Notes under the pieces: generated by a model
Database searches by the model: none
Seen by the model: the letters and a program-made list of their open reading frames with translations, nothing else
What the model was told of the DNA's origin: nothing
In this document: in pieces, positions 57,001-64,000 of the stretch
Layout: each line of letters starts with the position of its first letter
How positions within the stretch are numbered: the stretch's first letter is position 1
Made by a program: the position numbers and the translations under genes
NCBI RefSeq assembly: GCF_019175285.1
Contig: NC_056523.1
Span: 125,901,306-125,965,305 of the forward strand
Length of the DNA stretch: 64,000 nt
Source of the DNA: Sceloporus undulatus
Taxonomy: Eukaryota; Chordata; Lepidosauria; Squamata; Phrynosomatidae
Direction of reading: 5' to 3'

Positions 57001-60000
57001 TGTATCAAGAAGTTTTCATTGTGTCTCTTGGACATGGTTGATGGCAGAACTCACTAGAAAAATCATAAAGGTACATATTGCGTTATGCAGCATTCAAATG
57101 CTTGAACAATTAGTTTCTTTGAATTCCTGTTCCAGGGGGAGGGGGGGTGCAAAATAATCTACACAGAAAGGGAAATGGTAAAAACCTGGAATCTTGCTGA
57201 AAAAATTAAAAAACAATCTAATGAACTAAGAGAAGAGGTCAAAGAAGGGGCTTAAAGTCTGGTAGCAGTGGAGACTACTGCAAGGGAAGAAGATAGAAAA
57301 ATCCACCTGGGTGAAAGTCGGATAATGCTATCTTTTATATTATAGGTTATTTTTAAAAGTTAAATTATTTCTCTCCTTCCTTTTTATCTATTTAATTCCA
57401 AGCAGATCACCCTGTTAGTCTCTTGCATCTAGTTCAGTAAAAAAATTGTCCATCAGAGATGTTCAGGGAGGCTCACAAGACGTAAAGAAACAAAATGAAC
57501 ATCTGTTGTAGGAATCCTAATATATTTTCATGCCTGCTTCCACTGAAGCACTTTAAATTGAACTTTTTTTTTCCTATATTGCAGACTGAGTGTTTTCTCA
57601 GTCAGGCTTGTCTGGTCTTCTTCAGCACTGTTTCAGAGGATAAGCAAAAAAGAAAAGAAAAAAATGAGGGATCAGCTTGGATGCCCATCAACATCTATGT
57701 CTTCTTTTGATAGCAAACAGTGATTCAACTGAATATGTTTCCTCACCAACAAAAGAGACTGTCACTGGAGTAGGAAAATAGATCCTTTCCTGGTGTAGTG
57801 AGAATCAGAATGCCCTCAGTCTGCTTATGCCTTTTTAGAACAGCAGCTTGAACAAACTTTATCCAGTGCCCTGCAGAGAAGCTGTCTCTAAGCTCTATGA
57901 GGTTTAATAGGGAAGAATCATAGTGCTTTCTGATATGACTGTGTGGGTAAAGAAATTTTAATTTCTTTATGGGATGCCTGGTAAATTTTAAGAAAATTCT
58001 GGGTTTTTATCTGGTGCTGAGATCATCAGATACCCTTTTGCAAGCTGAAGCAGTGGCAATGGCCTCTTCATCCTGTCTTAGGCTCGTGATGTGTATGAAG
58101 AAGCTATTCAGACAGTGATGACAGTGCGGGATTTCACTCAAGTTTTCGACAGCTATGCCCAGTTTGAGGAGAGTATGATTGCAGCAAAGATGGAGACCAC
58201 ATCAGAGATGGGGCGTGAGGAGGAAGGTAAGAGTGGATGAAAGCTGGTGCTACTTCTTCCCTTTAGTAGGAGAAGCAGGTCTTGCCCACACTGCATTGGG
58301 GGCAGGGAGCATGTGCCAGAGATGCTGAAATGCCTGGAGCTGTCCACATGCCTCACTAACTCTGCATTATGGTGGATGTTTCTCCATATGGTGCCATCAT
58401 TGAGATAGCTTTTTGCTTAAGAGAGATAGTCTCTCCTGTCCCCCATGAATACTCTGGCTCTGCATGTAACAATTCCTCATTCCCTTCTTCCTAGTTAGAT
58501 GCATGAAGCTGAGAGTCACCAGAATATATCAGTAAGCAAGTAGATGCTGCCTTTCTACCCATTCTCATTCCTGCTCCTTTTTTTGCCTCCATGGAAAAAC
58601 AGATGATGTTGACCTGGAACTGCGACTGGCACGCTTTGAGCAGCTGATCACACGCCGGCCTCTGCTTCTCAACAGTGTCCTTCTGCGCCAAAATCCTCAC
58701 AATGTCCATGAGTGGCACAAGCGAGTAAAGCTGTATGAAGGAAAGCCTCGAGAGGTAAGAGAACAAGTGAACAGCCAGTGCTAGGCTTTAGGGAGACAGA
58801 GTTACATCATCCTCAGAGCAACCAAGGTTGGGGTATACTACCATTTTAAGTTGCTTAATACAGTATAAAAGTGAATGGTGAATTTCACTTTTTGGTGTTG
58901 TTCTGAGCCCTATCACTGAGCTAGGAACTGGAGTCAACCAACTATAACCAGGCCAGTGGGGGTAATTGGCTCATCTGTGTAAAAGGAACAGAGAGGGAAA
59001 TGGGAAGTAGCTGTACTGGGTATTATTTTCCAAGTCCTGTAACCTCAAGGTGTCTGAAAGTTTTTATCTGCTCATAGAAACAGAGGCTGTCTTAGCATGC
59101 TTGTTCACAGGAGTGTTGATGACTGGGTACCCATATTTACCCAAGGAAACTGTTAGCCTGAAAGTTGGCCAGCCATGTCATGATGAACCTCTTCTCCCTA
59201 TCTATTGCTGTTTTGTGATCCACCCCTGGGGAGAGAGTCTACAAAGAAGCAGGCTGGAAGAAAGAAATGAGTGCATGGAGAGACACCTCTTAATACCAGT
59301 CTGCTATGCTTCACAGCAAAGCCCGCTGAGTGGTGCAGGAGGAAAGAAGGGAATGAAATTTACAATCCTAATTCATCTTTCCTACCCTCTGCCTTCTCCT
59401 TTCAGATAATCAACACGTACACAGAAGCGGTGCAGACAGTTGACCCATTTAAAGCCACTGGAAAGACACACACGCTGTGGGTTTCTTTTGCCAAGTTCTA
59501 TGAAGTCAATGGACAGATAGAAGATGTAAGTGATTAACTGGGTGGCTGCCTTCCCCTCAACCTTTTCTTCAATGTCTTAGCTGCTGTCCACATTCACAAA
59601 AGAAAGGGTGTGATTCTGAGTTGTAAATGTCCCTTAATAGGGTTGTTGGGGCTCTGGAATGGGGACTGGTTCTTGGTGATGTAACATTGCTCAACCAACA
59701 GAGGGCATCACCTAACATGTGTTACCTAGCCCAAATAAAAGAAAAACTACAGCAGTTGGGGAGAAGACTTCTCTGGACCATCTTTCCCTCTAACTTTGCC
59801 TGCCTTACTTGTCCCAGGCCAGAACCATCTTTGAAAAAGCCACCAAGGTAAACTACAAGCAAGTGGATGAACTTGCCAGTGTGTGGTGTGAATATGGTGA
59901 AATGGAATTGCGACACGAGAACTACGACCAAGCACTGCGCATCCTACGGGTGAATAAAACAGTGAACAGTAGAAAGACCAGAGGGTCTGATGATAAAGCA

Positions 60001-63000
60001 GGAGAAGTCATTTAGGCTCTTCATAGGGTTAGGGATATGATTCTATTTATTTATGGTTGGAGAACAAATGGCATTTTTAATTAGGGCATTGGAGTCTCTA
60101 TTCTGTCCATTTCTTCCTGGGGAGTGTAGGATCTAGTAACTGATTCACGGAGATGGAGAACAACATATTCATTGCTGTACAGGCAAAAGGACACATTGTA
60201 ATTACAGTATATACTTTCTATACATCGAGAAATTTATGCCCAAAATTGACCCAAAATCCTGGGCCGACTTATACTGTATATGGGTCAGTATGGTAATGCT
60301 GATGATGGAAGCTCATTCAGTGACAAACACGCATATGCCTTCCTCCCCACTTTCCCTCTGTGCCTGGGAATAGGCTACTGGAAGCAAAGAGAGTGCAGAG
60401 TGATTTTTATTTCTATGAGAGCAACAGCTAATCCAGTTACACACACACACATGCGCGCCTTCCTCTCCATTTTCCCTAGTCCAGCCTGCATACGCGCGTG
60501 CACACACACACTTTCTCAGCCTCCCTGCCTTAGCTTCTTTTATGTTTGGCTCTCCCCCAACTGATTCTTCGCCCCCCACCACCTCCTCACCTTCTGTGAG
60601 AAGGCAAGCCAGCAGCTGCAGACAGCTGTGGGCAGGCCAGCAGTAAAATGGGAACTTCCCATTCTGGGAAGAGTCTACTGTAAAACTAGGCATCTTGGCA
60701 GGATTGAAGGAGCAGAGGGTGCCTGTGACTGTTTACCCCACTCCAAGGAAAAAATGGCTGCAACCAAAAAATGGTTGCTTCTTTGCTGAGGCAGAGAAAT
60801 GGCCTTTGTCCACTGCTGTGGAAGTGCTGAAAAGCCATTATGGATGTGAGGAGCCTCAAAGTTTTACCCTCGACTTATCCACAGGTCATACCAAAATCCA
60901 TAATTTTAGTCCCAAAACTTGCCCTTGGCTTATAGTCGAGTATATACAGTACAAAAATGCAGAAGCCAGAGTTTTTTCTATTCAGGATAAACAAAGCTGT
61001 CTGGTCTCCTCTCTGTTGACAGACAAAGATGGCTATCCACAAAGGTTGTGTGTGTTTTGAGTGAGCCTGATTCTTAATCATCACTGTATACTACTTCTTG
61101 CACTTTTACCAGCATCAATTTGTTTTTTGTCTCTACAGAAAGCCACAGCCATCCCAGCTAAGAAAGCAGAGTATTTTGATTCTTCTGAACCTGTGCAGAA
61201 CCGTGTTTACAAGTCCCTCAAAGTATGGTCCATGTTGGCTGACTTGGAAGAAAGTCTGGGTACTTTCAAGGTAAGTATGGCCTTTTTTTATATCCATTCT
61301 TCCTGCTGAGGCTATGGGAAGGCCAGTACTACCATCATCTCTCGTCACATTTACAGTGGCCCACCTTGTCCTGACAGTAAAAAATATTCAGTTTGAACTC
61401 TGTCATTATTGTTGCACTACTTCTATCTGGTTTCATTATTATTCAATAATATTTAATCTCTTTCTGTTTGTAACTGTCTGGGAACTATGAGACAGAGTGA
61501 ATCCTGGGCAATAAAGGGAGAATAAGAGTCAACATCTGGGAATTAGATTAAAGACATATTAGAAATCTGTTCCCACTTTAGCATGGAACAGGGTTAACTA
61601 TTGGGAGAAGCTGCCATCAGAGGAAATGACTTTTTGCTACTTAAGGACTCACAAGACTGGAAAGAGTCTTTTAAGAGATGCTTCAGCCAGGCACAGATGA
61701 AGTGATTTTGCGCTTAATATTGTTTCTGTTTAGTGCAGAGTCAAAGCTTGGATGTTACACAGACCTCTCAATTTGCTAATTACTCATAGACATGCAGCTC
61801 CTCTGAGACATCTAGAATGAGAAAGACCCATATGTCCTTGCCATGTTTAAGTCATTCTAGAAACATTGCCCCCCCCCTCCCTTTTTCAGACCTTTGGTTT
61901 TTGAAATAACCTGATGATGAGGCACTGGGGCCACAGCAAAGCTGCTGTAGTGAAACCATCTGCTTCTTTCACAGAGTGGCTGAAGAAGGGTAGTAGGGCA
62001 CAGAGAACTGGTTTCCATTTCCCCTTGTATGCCTAATTTTTTCAAGCTATTTCATGAAGCCCACTCCTTTGGGCCATCACTCTGTCTGTGCCCCTTGTCC
62101 TATTTGCATTAATTGCTTCTAAATGTTCCCACAATCTAACCAGGAGCTGTTAGGCTCCCACTGCCCCTTTTGTCTGTGATACAAACTTCGAGAGCAACCC
62201 CCATTAACCAATTATGGGTCGCAGTTATGAAAAGACAGCCTCTGATAACAGCAGGAACTCAAATACATTGTGAGTTTTTTCCTCCCTACTGACCCCTCAC
62301 CCTTTCTTTGGAGAGAGGGAAATGACCAGGGGTCTTAGGCGTTGCCTGTAACTCTGATGTTGTAGTGCTCCACCCTAGTATTGAAGCTTATTTTGTGTTA
62401 TCTTCCCTAGTCCACTAAAGCTGTGTATGACCGCATTCTGGATCTCCGCATTGCCACCCCCCAAATCATCATCAACTATGGCCTCTTTCTGGAGGAGCAC
62501 AACTACTTTGAGGAGAGCTTCAAGGTGAGTTGGCTCTGTCCCTCTGCTCCCCATGGCACCTTGGATAATAGAGCTTTGCCTGGTTTGGGGATGCTGGTGC
62601 TGCAAAGGAAAATACTTTTGTCCCCAAATAGCTAATGTATGATTGGCACTGTAACTTAGGTAACAGAGGAGAACTATTCACCCTGGACAAATTAGCAAGT
62701 AATTCCATTTCAGATTACATGACAAAATGGCTGAGTGAAACAGAACTGATGGGGGAAGTATACATGATTTATATCCTACAGTGTATAACCAAAGTACTGG
62801 AAACTGATTAAGCAAGTAACTTTTGGAAAAGATAGGTAGAGTGAGGAGAATAGGGGCCCAAAGTTATGTGATAGAGCACACACTTTGCATACAAAAGGGT
62901 CCTGCTATCTATGATGAGAATGCCTCTTCAGTAGTAAGGCTAAAAGAGGACCTCTCTGTCCTGGAAATCTTGGGTGGCTGTTGGTGGTAGAAGCAGATGA

Positions 63001-63895
63001 TATGGTGATTTGATTTATTGTGGCAGTTTTATATGAACATGTGAGAAATGGCAGGACTTTCTGTGACAAAGCTTCAGATTCCAGCATCCATTCTTTCTGG
63101 CAGGCATATGAGAGAGGCATTTCACTCTTCAAGTGGCCAAATGTGTATGACATATGGAACACCTACCTAACAAAATTCATCGACCGTTATGGTGGCAAGA
63201 AGTTGGAACGTGCTCGGGACCTCTTTGAACAGGCGCTGGATGGCTGTCCCCAGAAATACGCTAAAAGTATGTGATACCATAAACAGTGGGGAGAAGTTAA
63301 TCCATCCCAGTCAAAGTGGATGGATGCTGATGGGTGGCCAATAAAGCTTAGCCCTGTGACAATGCAGCCAGAATTATATCCTATCTTGAACAATTTCCTC
63401 TAGTAGGTGGTCAGAGGAGAACTGTGTCGGTGAACTGTCCACCTTGTGGCTTGATAAAATCCTTGTCCCTCAGGAGCTATAAGCTAGGCATACCTCTCCT
63501 TCTCTCTCATTGCTGGAGAGCCATGTGGTCAGAGTAACTTTCCCTGGGGGCAGGGCTTGTTTATATCTTTTTCTCTGTTACTGAGGTGTCCTGTATGTAA
63601 CTCTGGACCTGTAAAAGCCACAAAGGACAGACCAAAGAGTGTGGAGCAGTTACCCAGAGATGAAAGGGAATGTAATTTGACTTGCATTTCCTATCTCTTC
63701 ACAGCTATCTATCTGTTGTATGCCAAGCTGGAGGAAGAATACGGCTTGGCCCGCCATGCTATGGCAGTGTATGAGCGAGCCACTCAGGCTGTGCAGCCTT
63801 CAGAGCAGTATGACATGTACAACATCTACATTAAGAGAGCAGCTGAAATCTATGGCGTCACACACACACGTAGCATCTATGAGAAGGCAATTGAG
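36006..63895 (+). CDS. XAB2: XAB2 (SYF1), HAT-repeat splicing factor, exons 1-14, 3' end outside window
   Basis: Coding exons: 36006-36050, 38362-38510, 39288-39411, 45914-46111, 56538-56672, 56827-56991, 58082-58226, 58603-58754, 59406-59525, 59818-59949, 61139-61270, 62411-62524, 63104-63266, 63705-63895. They join without a stop into 655 residues; human XAB2 has 855, so about 200 remain beyond the window. XAB2 is a nuclear TPR-like scaffold of the spliceosome intron-binding complex and takes part in transcription-coupled repair. Tandem HAT repeats are visible throughout, such as [47 protein letters not shown] and WNTYLTKF. All junctions use GT-AG and keep frame. The N-terminus [15 protein letters not shown] is shorter than and unlike the human MVVMARLSRPERPDLVF, but joins the conserved [10 protein letters not shown]. 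Introns 3 and 4 are swollen by nested transposons. Confidence 0.95.
36116..36334. mobile_element. Palindromic MITE in XAB2 intron 1, ~219 bp
   Basis: The ends aggtccagaacacactgcag and ctgccgtgtgttctggacct are inverted copies. Inside, gaataatcc pairs with ggattattt and cctggctc with taagacagtt-type sequence. The core tgctagggaatcatgggagt is shared with the 8735 and 35083 copies. It starts only about 65 bp after the exon 1 donor. Confidence 0.75.
36335..37099. other. XAB2 intron 1, unassigned part
   Basis: No exon was seen. Segments such as tttggaattcctcctggaca near 36870, and tccattttgagtct with aaggaattccaaaatgtcct at 36380-36410, look like decayed inverted arms of a DNA element of the type that carries 'gtaggacatgtcc', but the boundaries cannot be set. 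Confidence 0.35.
37100..37323 (+). mobile_element. Squamate SINE in XAB2 intron 1
   Basis: gggccagcatggattgagtg starts the tRNA-like head. ccactgggtgaccttgggca and ccaagaaaaccccatgatag follow, and aaattacttgaaggcacata is the Bov-B-like tail. Confidence 0.8.
37684..37806. mobile_element. Foldback element in XAB2 intron 1, ~123 bp
   Basis: The arms tgcaaagggatcttgtagca with cctttgaga on the left, and tctcaaagg with tgctacaagatccctttgca on the right, are exact inverted copies. The loop contains ctgaggaagtaggctcaaga. A half-copy lies at 19088-19200. Confidence 0.85.
37850..38084. mobile_element. Long-arm palindromic MITE in XAB2 intron 1, 235 bp
   Basis: The left arm gggcctgaacagacaggcca, aaataaagctg and ggtatgctgttttaatgatg returns inverted on the right (gggccaaaacagacaggcca when reversed). 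The arms pair over more than 100 bp with few mismatches, so the transcript could form a long hairpin. There is no clear target duplication, and the superfamily is uncertain. Confidence 0.85.
38362..38510 (+). CDS. XAB2: XAB2 coding exon 2
   Basis: [20 protein letters not shown] through [10 protein letters not shown]. Acceptor cacatgcag, donor gtaagt, ending in phase 2. First HAT repeat. Confidence 0.95.
38949..39084. mobile_element. Palindromic hAT-like MITE in XAB2 intron 2, 136 bp
   Basis: cagtgatgtccaaactctgg and ccagagtttggacattgctg are inverted ends; ccaggtgttttggacttcaa is mirrored internally. It is related to the 9018-9153 element by the ttttggacttcaactcccag core and by length. Confidence 0.82.
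39288..39411 (+). CDS. XAB2: XAB2 coding exon 3
   Basis: [20 protein letters not shown] through [13 protein letters not shown]. Acceptor ttttacag, donor gtacag. Confidence 0.95.
42480..43860. repeat. GC-rich degenerate minisatellite within the Tigger-like element
   Basis: Units of roughly 90-130 bp recur around gaggcctccaggagcagcac, cgctggtcctccgcctcctc and ggcagcagagaggaggc. Some units also appear in inverted order, so it is not a simple head-to-tail array. Open frames of 100-318 codons occur on both strands and in all frames, which shows they are compositional. Confidence 0.7.
44008..44251. mobile_element. Inner MITE, 244 bp, inside the Tigger-like element
   Basis: The ends cagtccgtcctcgccttacg and, reversed, cagtgcgcctgcgccatacg match at 19 of 24 positions over the terminal 24 bp. 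TA lies on both sides (44006-44007 and 44252-44253). Direct GCGTATGGCG-type repeats occur near the right end. It is the youngest of the three nested elements. Confidence 0.8.
45313..45913. other. XAB2 intron 3, remainder before exon 4
   Basis: AT-rich intron with no repeat recognised. Confidence 0.4.
45914..46111 (+). CDS. XAB2: XAB2 coding exon 4
   Basis: 66 codons, [20 protein letters not shown] through [10 protein letters not shown]; two HAT repeats. Acceptor tattcttag, donor gtatgg. Confidence 0.95.
46680..46850 (+). mobile_element. L2-type 3' end with (TAA)n tail in XAB2 intron 4
   Basis: tacagtactgtgcaaatcta and cagcactatataaataaagc match the 3' end of the large L2 at 49.5 kb (tgtacagcgctgtgtaaact, cagcgctttataaataaagg), here in plus orientation. 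A TAA run and then a TTA run follow. Confidence 0.65.
46851..47769. other. XAB2 intron 4, unassigned part
   Basis: No exon or clear repeat was found. ggccctccagatgttagactgcaa near 47177 and gttgcagtccaacaacatcc near 47249 resemble a short common retroposon piece but were not assigned. Confidence 0.35.
49764..51203 (-). CDS. L2 ORF2, reverse transcriptase part
   Basis: 479 codons. RT blocks in order: [59 protein letters not shown] (catalytic Asp), [20 protein letters not shown], and [13 protein letters not shown] (catalytic Asp-Asp). The C-terminus, [37 protein letters not shown] and [14 protein letters not shown], is that of the L2 clade, which lacks an RNase H domain. Catalytic residues are all present. 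The final stop is at 49764. Confidence 0.88.
   Translation of the reverse strand: MGSFPSDFKHALVSPILKKPSLDPSSLSSYRPISLLPFLSKVLERVVYSHCIKFLEANSILDPFQSGFRPRHSTETGLTKISNDLLRAKANGLYSILILLDLSAAFDTVDHCLLVDLLSDLGFADSALDWFKSYLSDRSFAVVTGGQTSSSVPLSVGVPQGSVLGPLLFSLYTLSLGKLISSFGFSYHLYADDTQLYLSTPDLSTGLEQQVSSCLTAISQWMRLRRLKLNMSKTELLVFPPKPTLHYSFSVSVDDTSIQPVHQARSLGFIFYSSLSFIPQIQATAKACRFFLHSIAKIRPFLSVSTAKTLVHALVVSRLDYCNLLLTGLPLSHLHPLISVQYSAARIVTSARRFDHVSPLLSSLHWLPFPFRIRYKLLLLTFKALHGLAPPYLSDLLSPYIPTRTLRSGSQGLLSQCRTTTAPSRIRPFSLAAPYSWNLLPPHAHLITSLPSFKTELKTILFREAFPEVRPSLTQEASF
51184..52659 (-). CDS. L2 ORF2, endonuclease part
   Basis: 491 codons. AP-endonuclease blocks are [48 protein letters not shown] and LSDHHLISF, in the expected order and with the catalytic residues in place (Glu of TETW, Asp and Asn of GDFN, Asp-His of SDH). 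The linker towards the RT ends LDPIPSRLL. It overlaps the RT frame by 20 bases, and near 51190 the frame slips by one base (YGFLPF instead of continuing as YGSFPSDF), so one frameshift separates the two halves. The rest is open, which suggests a young insertion. Confidence 0.85.
   Translation of the reverse strand: MAPRISPNLIPIRPLPISQLPFLCSLWNCHSVAPKATAVHDLFLSRSFNLLALTETWLPAHDTATSAALSFGGLSFTHSSCPEGRGGGVGILLSNSCQFQVLSFPPSYCFSSFESHCIRLFFPLQLRVAVIYRPPGSATQFLSDFESWLTFFLSDTVPSLILGDFNIHLNNPNNPSSSRLRSLFASFGLQPHSNSSTHSSGHCLDLILAAKCVISDYLASDFPLSDHHLISFTLTYIPPPRRTVQRHFRDLQSVNSDHLSQTLNSSLSSLDLGDSADSAMSLFNSTLSSTLDSFAPVSIRVSSPMTRPQPWLTPTIRYLRSCSRAAERLWKKSREPADFIHYKFILLSFSRALSMAKQNYFKSLICANERCPQRLFSCFNTLLKPSSPPVFSSFSPTDFANYFITKVTTIQSEIVPPDLPPTTNLLVPSTNKLSVFPPVSLDELSKLLNSSKPTTCSLDPIPSRLLISIAPSLLPSLLYIFNLSLYGFLPF
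52860..53061. repeat. Diverged first-type monomers of the L2 5' region
   Basis: Three consecutive units of about 60-66 bp share cagatggatgtagga, gaggcc, tgagggaggcc, and ggatgaaagtcac. They lie between the L2 leader and the main array and differ from its unit. Confidence 0.65.
53062..55644. repeat. ~70 bp x ~37 tandem array (L2 5' monomers)
   Basis: The unit reads atggctctctcgtcctgagg, then aaggttccactgcaggcagg, then gaggacggtctagaggcagt and tgaaggtgtta (about 71 bp). Roughly 37 head-to-tail copies occur, with almost no substitutions but very many single-base gaps. That pattern is more like uncorrected long-read error than ageing, so the copy number and unit lengths may not be exact. Confidence 0.9.
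55911..56537. other. XAB2 intron 4, right flank
   Basis: Apart from the Tigger-like relic at about 56044-56200, no feature was recognised before the exon 5 acceptor. Confidence 0.4.
56044..56200. mobile_element. Tigger-like relic in XAB2 intron 4
   Basis: tacagttggccctccacata and, further on, tacagtggccatcagtatct with ctgaggtttggttccaggac follow the Tigger terminal pattern (CAGTxGGCCCTCxxTATC...GGTTCCAGGAC). Only one-sided ends are seen. Confidence 0.5.
56538..56672 (+). CDS. XAB2: XAB2 coding exon 5
   Basis: 45 codons, [20 protein letters not shown] through [10 protein letters not shown]. Acceptor cattgtag, donor gtgagg. Confidence 0.95.
56827..56991 (+). CDS. XAB2: XAB2 coding exon 6
   Basis: 55 codons, [20 protein letters not shown] through [11 protein letters not shown], almost identical to human. 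Acceptor tttgcag, donor gtaggt. Confidence 0.95.
56992..58081. other. XAB2 intron 6
   Basis: About 1.1 kb of unassigned intron. No exon or clear repeat was seen. Confidence 0.4.
58082..58226 (+). CDS. XAB2: XAB2 coding exon 7
   Basis: [20 protein letters not shown] through TSEMGREEE, ending in phase 1. Acceptor gtcttag, donor gtaaga. Confidence 0.95.
58603..58754 (+). CDS. XAB2: XAB2 coding exon 8
   Basis: [20 protein letters not shown] through [10 protein letters not shown]. Acceptor aaaaacag, donor gtaaga. The acidic EEEDD stretch spans the exon 7-8 join. Confidence 0.95.
59406..59525 (+). CDS. XAB2: XAB2 coding exon 9
   Basis: 40 codons, [20 protein letters not shown] through EVNGQIED. 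Acceptor cctttcag, donor gtaagt. Confidence 0.95.
59818..59949 (+). CDS. XAB2: XAB2 coding exon 10
   Basis: 44 codons, [20 protein letters not shown] through YDQALRILR. Acceptor tgtcccag, donor gtgaat. Confidence 0.95.
60205..60949. mobile_element. Tigger-like MITE in XAB2 intron 10, 745 bp
   Basis: The ends cagtatatactttctataca and, reversed, ctgtatatactcgactataa are imperfect inverted repeats. Subterminal pieces are mirrored too (gcccaaaattgacccaaaat on the left against the reverse of gtcccaaaacttgcccttgg). TA lies on each side (60203-60204 and 60950-60951). The interior holds an (AC)n-rich block (60440-60510) and no transposase. Confidence 0.7.
61139..61270 (+). CDS. XAB2: XAB2 coding exon 11
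   Basis: 44 codons, [20 protein letters not shown] through LEESLGTFK. Acceptor ctctacag, donor gtaagt. Confidence 0.95.
61271..62410. other. XAB2 intron 11
   Basis: 1.1 kb intron with no recognised repeat or exon; a C-run occurs at 61868-61877. Confidence 0.4.
62411..62524 (+). CDS. XAB2: XAB2 coding exon 12
   Basis: 38 codons, [20 protein letters not shown] through NYFEESFK. Acceptor ttccctag, donor gtgagt. Confidence 0.95.
62525..63103. other. XAB2 intron 12
   Basis: Unassigned intron; nothing recognised. Confidence 0.4.
63104..63266 (+). CDS. XAB2: XAB2 coding exon 13
   Basis: [20 protein letters not shown] through [10 protein letters not shown], ending in phase 1. Acceptor tctggcag, donor gtatgt. 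Confidence 0.95.
63267..63704. other. XAB2 intron 13
   Basis: Unassigned intron. An open frame reads into exon 14 from upstream, but the good cttcacag acceptor and homology place the exon start at 63705. Confidence 0.45.
63705..63895 (+). CDS. XAB2: XAB2 coding exon 14
   Basis: [20 protein letters not shown] through [12 protein letters not shown]. Acceptor cttcacag, donor gttagg. The last XAB2 exon seen; the gene continues beyond 64000. Confidence 0.94.
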
Positions 63896-64000
63896 GTTAG
63901 GTTTTTTTTATATCCAAATAGTACTGATTGCAGGTCAGATTACCCACCGCAGTTTACAGGAATTGGTCCATAGTGGTTGAATAGATGGAAAAAGGTAGGT

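Noticed and set aside
63557-63704. Upstream extension of XAB2 exon 14
   Set aside because: Homology and the cttcacag acceptor begin at 63705; the upstream frame is intronic.

Overview
The window is vertebrate nuclear DNA, most likely from a squamate reptile (probably a lizard). It has long introns, GT-AG exons of two conserved single-copy genes, and a repeat set typical of squamates: tRNA-derived SINEs with a Bov-B-like tail, CR1, L1 and L2 LINEs, two DIRS-type retroelement fossils, and many short hAT, Tigger-like and foldback DNA transposons. The species cannot be named from the sequence.

Layout. 1-21.3 kb is repeat-rich and shows no host exon I can support. It holds a decayed L2-like LINE (about 1.86-7.05 kb), a hAT element inside a SINE (8.2-10.0 kb), a short hAT element (10.2-10.9 kb), and a DIRS fossil (12.5-20.9 kb) that contains a nearly whole CR1. 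A single candidate terminal coding exon lies at 21361-21549 (+). Its peptide has a weak GoLoco-like stretch, and its place and orientation fit PCP2, the neighbour of PET100 in mammals.

PET100 (cytochrome c oxidase assembly factor) lies on the minus strand as four coding exons from 35744 down to 26715 (74 aa). A second DIRS fossil (about 27.2-33.5 kb) sits in its large intron. XAB2 (SYF1, a HAT-repeat splicing and transcription-coupled repair factor) runs on the plus strand from 36006 and leaves the window after coding exon 14 (63895), about 655 residues in. The two start codons are 261 bp apart and share a CpG-rich promoter with two consensus CREs, a CACGTG palindrome, a CCAAT box and YY1-like motifs. 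This XAB2-PET100 pair is also divergent in human 19p13.2.

XAB2 introns are swollen by nested insertions. Intron 3 carries a minus-strand CR1 interrupted by a 1.95 kb TA-flanked DNA transposon, which is itself interrupted by a 244 bp MITE. Intron 4 carries a 5'-truncated L1 with a 16 bp target duplication, interrupted by an L2 whose 5' end is a 2.6 kb tandem array of about 70 bp units. The array's outer edge coincides with the L2 target duplication, so it looks like part of the inserted element (5' UTR monomers). Two hAT families with different termini share the same GC-rich internal cargo. I regard these last two as the most novel observations.
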